Part shown: positions 55,770 to 64,000 of the stretch, piece by piece | Numbering within the stretch: the stretch's first letter is position 1 | Layout of the letters: every line of letters starts with the position of its first letter | NCBI GenBank assembly: GCA_963921195.1 | Contig: OY992540.1 | Span: 134,776,694-134,840,693 of the forward strand | Origin: Pegoplata infirma | Taxonomy: Eukaryota > Arthropoda > Insecta > Diptera > Anthomyiidae | Direction of reading: 5' to 3' | Length of the DNA stretch: 64,000 nucleotides | Notes under the pieces: model-generated | Seen by the model: the letters and a program-made list of their open reading frames with translations, nothing else | What the model was told of the DNA's origin: nothing | Database searches by the model: none | Translations under genes and position numbers: made by a program

Positions 55770-58034
55770 AAAAATATTTTTTTATAGAGTAATGTATCGG
55801 CCGTTTTGTAGATCGAGCATTGCCAAAATCTGGTAATACCACACTAAAGCTCAAACGTAAAACAAAAAGAGACAAAAAGCAATCCGCATTCTCACTGTAT
55901 AACTGGTATCTTCCATCTCGCTGAGATTTCGATTTGTGACACATTTCCGTAAACAATACACCCAAAAAATTATGACGGTAGATTCCACTACAAGACAGTT
56001 AAAACAACTACATTTGTTGTTGTTTAGGCGTCCACTACATTTTACGTTAAAATCAACCAAAATTTGTTGTTTTTATTTAACTATTGATTAACAACTACAA
56101 AATACGGTGAAAACAACTTCAAATTACAGTTGTTTTAACTGTAACTCAAATTGTCGGAATTATTTTATTAACAAAAAAAACTTGTAGACGTAAAAATGGT
56201 TAGAAGTGTTTGGTAATAATTCCTGCTGCATTGACACTTCGTTCAACACATACGTTTTTCTAGTTTTTTTATAGACTAAAAACAACTACATAAAACAACC
56301 CAGACAGAAATTACGACTCTTCTAAAAATACAATACCATTATAACATTGGAAATACAAAAATACGACTTTAAAAATTCAATACCTTGAAAACAAAAAATT
56401 CAATACCATTACAACATTGGATTTTAAAAGAACCAACGTAACATAAGAGTTTAAAATTATAACACTGTGTTACAAATTTTCAACAAAGTCGTGACCAAAT
56501 GAATCTGACACCTAATCTTTATGTAAATCCGAATGCTGAATCCGAATATGAAGTCAGAATGGTCAAAAGTAGAACAGTTTTCGAGATATTTACGAGAAAA
56601 TCGAGAAAATTACCGTTATTTGCTCTTTTCAACTTATTTTTTTAAAACCAAACAATAAATTTTTTTTAAATTTTATCACTTAAAACGTTAGTTTATTTCA
56701 ATACGAACATTTTGTGCCCAATAGGATCCAGATCGGTGCAAAAATGACAAAGTTACAGTAGATTAATTGAATTATCCCACTTTTCGATTTTTTTTTTAAA
56801 ACACAAGTAAATATACAAAGCTAAATGTTAGTAATGAAAGGTGGATTAATTCACTAAATCATCTGTAGCTTTGTCATTTTTGCACCAATCTGGGTCTTGT
56901 TGGCCGCAAAATGTTCGAATTGAAATAAAATAATGTCCTATGTAATAAAACATTATAATTTTTAATTGTTTGGTTTAAAAAAAATAACTTGAAAAGAGCA
57001 AAATTGCAAAAAGTTATCAAATTTTTCATGAAGTTTGAAATTTTGTCCACTGTAACTCTGTCATTTCTTAACTAATCTTCACAAGCGACCCATGGTTATT
57101 TTAGTAATTTTATTATCTTTCATTAAAAAAAAAGAAATACATAAATCGACGAATAGCTTTGAAGATATTTGCATTTAAGTGACATCATCTTTTTTAAAAA
57201 CACAAAAAACGCTTATTTTCGAATATCTCGAAAACTGTTCTACTTTTGACCATTCTGACTTCATATTCGGATTCAGCGGACAATTGTACATAAAGATTAG
57301 GTGTCAGATACATTTGGTCAAAAAACTGTCACGTAGTGTAATCCGAAAAGGTTTACTATGGTAAACTTTTACAAAATTTCCGATTTTATTTTATTTAATT
57401 ATTTCTTTATACCTTTTTTAACAATAGAAAATATTTTTTTTGTGTAAAAATGCCACTGCATATTTATTTTCATTATGAAATGTGCAAGGTGAATAAGGGT
57501 TCTATAGTCGAAAAATCTAAATGGACTTGCTTTCGACTTTTTAGTTTTTTCACTTGGTAGCAGATGAAAAAAAAATCTTCGCAAAAAAAAAAAATACCAA
57601 AACACTCAAATGGCAGCGAGTGTAATTACAACTTAAAAGTGTGATTCAAATTGTAGTTCTTATTATTTTTATGTTAAAAAATTCTAGTTCCTGACGTAGA
57701 TTCTTAAATTTTGAACATACGACGTTAAACTCAAAAAAACGCAAAAAAATCGAATTTTTTGACAAAAAATATGTATAAAATAAAAAAAAATTAAAAAGCT
57801 TACATTTAATTCTCTTTAAACTGAAAAAACAGATCCCAAATCGGTCCACCCGTTTGATCTGTATTTTGATTTTGTTTAAAAAGCTGCAACTTTTTTGTTT
57901 CTGACAATTTTTATGTTAAATTTTGGTAGAAATCGAAATATTAAATAAAAAATATCGCATTCTTAAGTGTGAACCCCTTTAATCTTTGGCGGTTCGTTGT
58001 TACCATGAAGCAGCAAGTGTTTAGTATATTTTTT

Positions 58035-58705
58035 TATACCCTCCAACTACAGAATGGAGGGTAACGCATCATCCGTGTGTAACGCATCAAAATATCCGTC
58101 TAGGACCCCACACTTAGAAAATTATTGCAGTTACTACATGACGGTCATTTGTGTAGTAAGTAGTACTTGTTGTTTTCAACTACAATTTCAGTTGTTTTTG
58201 TATGAAAAATCTCAAACAACTGTTTTTTGTAGTCGTTTTAAAAAACAAATACAAAAAATTACTACATTGTAATAGCAGTTGTTTTATGTAGTTGTTTTTA
58301 GTCTATAAAAAAACTTATAATTTTCTAGAAATGTTTAGAAAAACGAATGTGCAGGAATTATTTCCAAATAATTTTAACCGTTTTAGACGTTTAGAAATTT
58401 TTTTTGGTTAATAAAAAAATTCAGACAATTTGAGTTACAGTAAAAACAACTTTAATTTGAAGTAGTTTTTACAGTTTTTTGTAGTTGTTAATCAATAGTT
58501 AAAAATAACAACAATTTTTGGTTGATTTTACCGTACAATGTAGTGGACGCCTAAACAACAACAAATGTAGTAGTTTTAACTGTCTTTTGTAGTGGAATCT
58601 ACCGTCATAATTTTTTGAGTGCATTAAGTATATATATTATTGTTCAGTGATCGATTCTAAGACATTCTAGCGATGTCCGTACGTCCGCCTGTATGTCTGT
58701 CTGTC
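58035..58705 (-). mobile_element. Mini-me/DINE-like element M6, split
   Basis: It holds the terminal hairpin ATACCCTCCAACTACAGAATGGAGGGTA, CGTCTAGGACCCCA, then after the insertion TTAAGTATATATATTATTG, CGATTCTAAGACATTCTAGC and a short GTCY tract (58676-58704). Confidence 0.65.
58111..58621 (+). mobile_element. Element E, copy 2, CA target duplication
   Basis: The 511-bp copy starts CACTTAGAAAATTATTGCAG and ends TCATAATTTTTTGAGTG. CA flanks both sides (58109-58110 and 58622-58623). Uninterrupted mini-me copies read GACCCCATAAAGTATA here, with one CA. Confidence 0.8.
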
Positions 58706-60299
58706 AAAATCAGACCAGGGGAAAAAAATTCCCCCTTGAAGAACTTAACCAATCTCTAAAAAAGACCATGTTTTTACATGTTTTTTTGTGTTTTTATTTA
58801 ACAAATGCAACATTTTTATTCTACAAGAAGTTCAAAGTCTTGCATTTGGACCTAGAGGATTAGAAAATTTCGTTTTTTGTCCCCCTTTTGTGAGCGTTGA
58901 TTAAAAAAAATTGTTTAAATAATGATAACCTTGTATTTCTTTAGTACAAAAAGCATAAGAATTAATTTTTAAACCTATATTTCGGAAGGAATATAGGAAA
59001 AATATAGGAAGATTGTTATTTCCGTTATTGAAATAAAGACTTCACCAATATTTCCCATTATCAAAATACTGTTACTGTTAATTCAGTTTTATAAATCAAA
59101 AATTTTCGATTTATTTTTACTTATTTTCGGTACACAACCTTGATAAAAATATTAAAATTTTAACTTACAAAAATATCGGCTTTTACAGGTTGGAAAAAGT
59201 CGAATTTTCGAAAATTGACGGTCGAATTTTTAGAAAAGTCGAATTTTTGTCGCGACTGTATAACCCGGATATTAAAAAAAATTATTTTGAAAATATTCTA
59301 TTTATTTAAAATTATTTTTCTATACTGTATTTCTAATATAAAACACCCCAAAATAGCGCCAAAAATATGTCGAAATAACGTTACCAGTGTTGTCTTTCAA
59401 CACCATTCTAAGGTCATAAACTTATTATTACAATGTAATTTTAATCCAGTAAATTTGATTTTTTGGTGTTGTGACGACGTCGGAAACAAAAGTCAGGCGA
59501 TTGTTTTTTGGCGTTATCATTTCAATGTTATAGTAACACCACAAATTTTGTAAATAGGATCTCATTTTGGTGTTGGAATGCCCTCCGCCAACTCTATTCT
59601 GACGTTATTCCGATTGCATTTTTCTGTCTGGGAACTGTTACTACAATAGGCCTTTTTTGTTGGCAAACTTTGATTATTAACATGCGTCAAAACGAAAAAA
59701 ACGAAACGTTAACTTCCATAAATTTCTTAATTTAATTTAGCGTCGTTTGGAATAGTTTTGTAAAATATTACAAATTTTCGATGAAATATTGATAAAATTA
59801 GCTTATTAAATGCAATTTAGCTTGAAAGCAACACAAAAACATTTATCTTTTTTTATTAATACCAAAGAGTCATTAACAATAAGAGAATCATTCACAATGT
59901 ATGCAAGTTAATTTTTAACTTCTAGAATTGTGGGCGTTAACACTCACGTGAACTTTGTATGGTAGAACACTGATAATTATGCCAACAAAAAAGGCCTAAT
60001 GTAGTAATTTTTAGTATTAATTTTTTAAAACGACTACAAAAAATAGTTGTTTCAGATTTTTCATACAAAAACCATTTTGTATTTAGAAACAACAACTACT
60101 ACTTACTACACAAATGACCGTCATGTAGTAACTGCAATACTTTTCTAAGTGTGACATATGGTTGTTGTTTACTACTTTTTCAAACTCCATTTGTTACATT
60201 ACTCTATAACTCTGAGGGCAAACTTCAAACTTATAACTACAACTACATAAATAAGGAGGAGGAGAAAGTATGGTTGTCAGATGGTACATAATCATTAAT

Positions 60300-60446
60300 A
60301 GAAGAACGTAGACAAGTGAAGATACAGCAGTTGAATAGCAATGCCTCAGAAGACGCCCAGATCGAGCTAAGTTTAAGCTACCAGAAATTAGCAAAACAAG
60401 TCAAGAAGTCCGCCAGGAATGATAAAAGACAATGGCTTGAAACCTA
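60300..60446 (+). pseudogene. LINE fragment downstream of the nest
   Basis: The frame reads ...IELSLSYQKLAKQVKKSARN and DKRQWLETY. This R/K-rich LAKQVKKSARNDKR motif is typical of the linker between endonuclease and reverse transcriptase in non-LTR elements. It is in the same orientation as the fragment at 54587, so both may derive from one LINE split by the nest. Confidence 0.55.
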
Positions 60447-60639
60447 CACTCAGAAAATTATGTAAGTTACTACATGTTAGTTGTTTGTATATTTTACAGT
60501 AGTTAGTTGTTTTTAACTACAAAGTCAGTTGTTTTTGTATGAAAAATATCAAACAACTTTTCCTGCTAGTTATTTTAAGTCGTTTTTTGAACACCTTACA
60601 AAAAAGTACTGTAGTGTAGTAACAGTTATTTATAGAGTG
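60447..60639. mobile_element. Element E, short copy
   Basis: The start CACTCAGAAAATTATGTAAG and end TATTTATAGAGTG, with the same TAGTTGTTT-type interior. TA precedes it and GA follows, so no clean duplication is seen. The LINE frame is cut at its left end. Confidence 0.6.
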
Positions 60640-60984
60640 GAGAAAACTGCATTTACAGTTTTTCTTTTCACGATGCTGTTTCCTTTTACAAGGACTTAAA
60701 GTTTTTAGAGGATTAAATTTTATAAAATATGTTTAAATATTTGAGCTTATCCTAGATGCCACTAGTGATAGTAAATGAAAGAATGTTGCAAGAACAGGCC
60801 AAAGCTGGAAAACTAAACCGTCTCTTAAATCAAATTCCGATGTGATCTTGCAAAACGCCGACACACGTATATTTTTTTTTTTTGGACTCCTCTAACAGAA
60901 TCAATCGGTGGACTCCCGTAATTTTTTTTTTAGTGTTGTACTGTGTAATTAGTTATTTTATTGTTAACTTTGTCTCTTAATACG
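60640..60984. other. Spacer, no gene seen
   Basis: No supported frame or RNA gene. Confidence 0.4.
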
Positions 60985-61124
60985 GGGTTCACACATGCTG
61001 TTTTGAAGTGTTTAAGAGTGGGATGTTTAAAAAAGTCTTTGTTCCGTGCCCATTACGTTTTTATTCTGCTACTGGTGTTTTGTTGAACAACTTGTTTAAG
61101 GTCGCAAGTGTGAATGCCATATAA
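60985..61124. repeat. MITE family L copy
   Basis: The ends GGGTTCACACATGCTG and, inverted, GGCATTCACACTTGCGAC enclose the same body as 29690 and 43690. Its right edge CCATATAA was the target of the hAT MITE that follows. Confidence 0.65.
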
Positions 61125-61334
61125 TAGAGATGGGCATGGGTCACGTGAATCACGCATTTACAAATATTTGTTTTATGCGAATTAGACTTAATTTTTACAG
61201 CCCAAATTGCAAATAAATATTAATTTCAGGACTTTCAATAACTCATTACTTTTTTTTTGCAAAAATATATATATATATATATTTTAGCTAATCACGCGAT
61301 TATGCGTCAATCACGTGACCCATGCCCATCTCTA
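61125..61334. mobile_element. 210-bp hAT MITE, 8-bp duplication
   Basis: Perfect inverted termini TAGAGATGGGCATGGGTCAC and CCATATAA on both sides (61117-61124 and 61335-61342). CACGTGA and CACGCGA words mark both ends. Confidence 0.9.
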
Positions 61335-61489
61335 CCATATAAGTTTAAGCTAACACGTATTTTGGCGTAATTACTTTTATTCCAATTTTCTTAAAAGGCC
61401 ATAATTTTTCATAAAGTGGCTATCTCTTTCAATCAGCTTTATTATGGTTTTTATATGATATTTTCGATAACTCCACACAAAAATTGTGT

Positions 61490-61790
61490 ATTTATTGAAA
61501 TTCTCGTAGAAAAACTCTCATAAAGTTGCTTGAAAAGTTCAAAAACAAGCAAGTATCATAAAGGCATTACATACATGTATAAATTGCAGAACAATTGGAG
61601 GGTAATGCCTTTATGATACTTGCTTTTTTCAAGTTACTTGTTGCTGCATTTATTATGGGTTTTCTATGGGAATTTCGATAAATTTAAAATTTTTAGTTGA
61701 AGTTATCGAAATTTGTATAGAAAAACCCTAATAAATGCAGCAACAAGTAACTTGAAACAAGCAAGTATCATACGCACTTAAGATACCTTT
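61490..61790. repeat. Inverted repeat with CAAGCAAGTATCAT words
   Basis: AAGCAAGTATCATAAAGGCA (61551) and its inverse ATGCCTTTATGATACTTGC (61606), followed by TTATGGGTTTTCTATGGG and its inverse, form a palindromic region of about 250 bp. Confidence 0.6.
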
Positions 61791-61874
61791 CTTGTTAGTG
61801 CCCCTTGATTTTTTTTTTTTTACTGCGAATATTTTTTTATAGTAGGCTAGCAATATTCAGAAGTGATTTAACTG

Positions 61875-63068
61875 CCCAGGCAGAAATTGCCAACCGTTCC
61901 AAAGAAAAAGTCTCGGCAAAGCACTTTATTTTTTGTGTAGAAGGTAGTATGAATTCGAAAAAGTGCTTTGCAAGCGCTTTGCCAATGTTTTTCTATTTAA
62001 ATCCGTCAAAGTATAAATTTTTTATTAAAATTTATTAATTTTCATAACAATTGGAATATTTTTTATTTCCCTGCAGGATAAGTGGCCGGTCCTTGATAGT
62101 TCCCGTGATATGTCACTTAGACACAATGACCTACATATTACAAACTTGTCACCTTTTATATACCACCTGTTTCTTTCGTGAGGAAGTGTCTTAAACATCA
62201 CATGTGAAATGTCACTGGGCCTATCCCTTTGGAATATTATCCGATTCGGTTCAATACACCACTTTTTTTTCGGGACTTTTCCAAAATTTTTCCTAAAAGC
62301 ATTTTTAATAAATTTTTTATTCGAAGACGCAAAGAAAACTGCAAACAAATTTTTTCTGGGACTTAGAAAATATTTCAAAGTTTGTCCAAAAATTTTTTAT
62401 CTTAATAAATTAGTCAATAAATTTGTTATCCTAATTTAATAAATCTCTTTATTCAAATAAACACCAAAAAAAGTTGTGTCTTATGGACTTATACAATTTT
62501 GATACGTCCCATTTTTTTGTTCTTTCGTGAGGAAGTGTCTTAAACTCCGGATACATCACATGTGAAATGTCACTGGGCCTATCCCTTTAGAATATTATCC
62601 GATTCGGTTCAATTCACCACTTTTTTTTCGGGACTTTTCCAAAATTTTTCCTAAAAGCATTTTTAATAATTTTTTTATTCCAAGACGCAAAGAAAACTGC
62701 AAACAAATTTTTTCCGGGACTTAGAAAATATTTCAAAGTTTGTCCAAAAATTTTTTATCCTAATAAATTAGTCAATAAATTTGTTATCCTAATTTAATAA
62801 ATCTCTTTATTCAAATAAACACCAAAAAAAGTTGTGTCTTATGGACTTATACAATTTTGATACGTCCCATTTTTTTGTTCTAAAAGTGCTATAATAGTAC
62901 CATATTTTTTTTGTTTTTAAAGCGCTTTAAAATAACAACGGCATACCGTTTACCGTAGTTATCATTTTGGACGCTGGGGGAGTACTAAACTGTGATGCTT
63001 TCCCAGCACACAAGCGACCATAAAAGGTACTTTGCCAGTGCTTTCCCGTTCGTATTTTTCTGCCTGGG
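61875..63068 (-). mobile_element. CCCAGGCAGAAA element, copy 2 with an internal duplication
   Basis: Inverted termini CCCAGGCAGAAA with TG on both sides. Compared with 35312-36140 it is reversed and ~365 bp longer because a ~345-bp segment (TTCGTGAGGAAGTGTCTTAA onward) is present twice, at about 62177-62521 and 62523-62881. A minus-strand frame at 62025-62378 matches the 136-codon frame of copy 1. Confidence 0.8.
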
Positions 63069-63298
63069 TGGTTTTTGTTAAAAAAGGCACCAAAGAAAAA
63101 AAAATATGTTTTATACCCTGATTTTTGGATAAAATCGATTTGAGCGAGTTCTTCCCGATTTTTCAAAAATCTGAAAAAATTTTCAAAAATCTTTTAGGAC
63201 ATAAGAATTCATATTCCGCTTCAAGAGTTGGAAAAGAAAAACGTATTTGATGAAACGCCCAAGGATACATATCAAACAAAATTTCCCCATTTTTACCT

Positions 63299-63421
63299 CC
63301 AGTTTCTGTAATACAACCGCCATTCGTCTGCGACGAATTTGCATTTATTTTGTTTTTGTTACAATAACAAAATACACACAAATTCGTCACGAACGAATGA
63401 CGTTCGTGTTACAGAAACTGG
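63299..63421. mobile_element. 123-bp hairpin MITE
   Basis: CCAGTTTCTGTAATACAACC and, inverted, CCAGTTTCTGTAACACGAAC form the ends, with ATTCGTC inverted repeats inside. No clear target duplication. Confidence 0.6.
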
Positions 63422-63424
63422 GGA

Positions 63425-63930
63425 GTTAGTCTTTTTTTGCAATCATTTTAGAGACCAAAAAGAGGACACTTTTAGGTCAAACAAACACTTTCACACACAA
63501 ATTTTAAATTTTTGTTGTTTTTTTTAAGAAAATCTAAAATGTAATTATCTATTCCCATTTAAAATTGAAGAGTAACAGTAAAACAATTTTTTGTACTTTA
63601 GTTTTAATTATAATTTATATTTTTTGTTTCAAACGTTTAAGCATTTAAACAGTTCAGTTATTACTTTTTCGTTATTAAAAATAGTTGTATTTGATTTTTC
63701 ACATTTGCTCGTTTATTTTTTTTTTAGTTATTGAAAGAGGGGAAAGGTTATTTCATTTGTATACAATAACAGTTTAATATAATTGACTTAAAAACTGTTG
63801 CAATCTTTAAAAAATGTTTTCAACTTTTTTCACTTAATAAACATGCATAATTTTATAATATAATAAATTTATCAAAACATAAACATCTACAAATTTTAAA
63901 GAGGAGTGAGTGTATTTTAATTAGTGCCTA
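63425..63930. other. Spacer, no gene seen
   Basis: A/T-rich; no supported frame. Confidence 0.4.
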
Positions 63931-64000
63931 CGGTCAGTACCGTAGTACCGGGAATACCGGTATTCCCGGTTCTCGGTATTACCGGGAAATGGTACCGGTT
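63931..64000. repeat. GGTACCGGTATTCCCGG-type repeat at the window edge
   Basis: ACCGGGAATACCGGTATTCC and related palindromes stand out by G+C. It looks like the terminal part of another transposon whose rest lies outside the window. Confidence 0.5.

Larger units (their letters stand above)
56299..59632. mobile_element. 3.3-kb element with CCCAGACAGAAA termini
   Basis: Inverted termini CCCAGACAGAAA with AA on both sides. The flanks AACTACATAAAACAA and AACTG reconstitute element E sequence as seen near 58275-58295, so the empty site has one AA. The interior carries mini-me M6 and element E copy 2, and an inverted repeat near 56570-57250 (TCTGACTTCATATTCGGATT type). No transposase is left. Confidence 0.75.
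55959..60151 (-). mobile_element. Element E, copy 1, heavily interrupted
   Basis: The left end CACCCAAAAAATTATGACGG and the inverted right end CACTTAGAAAAGTATTGCAG match the smaller copy at 58111. The flanks are TA and TG. The interior is interrupted by a 3.3-kb CCCAGACAG element. Many TAGTTGTTTT and AACAACTACA words occur in both arms. Confidence 0.65.
55791..60208. mobile_element. Possible outer element with TATAGAGTAATGTA ends
   Basis: The left end TATAGAGTAATGTATCGG and the inverted right end TATAGAGTAATGTAACAAAT pair over 14 bases. Everything from 55959 to 60151 is nested inside. No clear target duplication was read. Confidence 0.4.

Noticed and set aside
59215..59553. 112-codon frame
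   Set aside because: It lies within the right part of the CCCAGACAG element, has no recognizable motif, and has no paralogous frame in the other copies.

Overview
The window is nuclear DNA of a dipteran insect, most likely a brachyceran fly with a large, repeat-rich genome. This rests on very high A+T, short introns with GTAAGT/TTTCAG splice sites, intron-bearing tRNA-Tyr genes of Drosophila type, and several copies of an element with (GTCY)n and (TA)n tracts matching the dipteran 'mini-me' (DINE-1/Helitron-like) pattern. There is no operon structure and no CRISPR array. I see no intact transposase or reverse transcriptase.

Layout. 0.2-17.2 kb: a gene-free block built mostly from one ~0.8 kb family of non-autonomous DNA transposons (called CAC1 here; termini CACTCAAAATAATAA...), many inserted into one another and into a mini-me element, with two other small transposons nested inside. 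17.2-18.0 kb: a ~35-bp satellite. 19.0-22.8 kb: four tRNA-Tyr(GUA) genes on both strands, each with a 17-20 nt intron. 22.9-27.2 kb: tandem repeats (~150 bp, 16 bp, 35 bp) with a tandemly duplicated palindromic element at 23.9-25.05 kb. 27.27-33.32 kb: the last four coding exons of a protein gene on the + strand (gene 1; 5' exons not found), whose 4.5-kb intron contains a 3.3-kb hAT-like element with an 8-bp target duplication. 33.4-45.3 kb: a dense field of miniature inverted-repeat elements, several with readable target-site duplications and paralogous empty sites. 45.5-52.4 kb: gene 2 on the + strand, encoding a 746-aa lysine-rich, probably nuclear, protein, with a possible alternative last exon that would give a hydrophobic C-terminal tail. 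53.2-54.1 kb: an hAT-like element. 54.2-60.6 kb: remnants of a LINE endonuclease region broken up by a deep nest of elements. 61.1-63.1 kb: an hAT MITE and a second copy of an element also found at 35.3 kb. The right edge runs into a GGTACCGG-type repeat.

Most mobile-element calls rest on paired inverted termini plus direct repeats. In several cases an unoccupied paralogous copy of the target lies in the same window, so the duplicated bases can be read directly. Superfamily names are inferred from duplication length and termini only. The two protein genes could not be named; their exon structures come from in-frame, phase-compatible splice sites.
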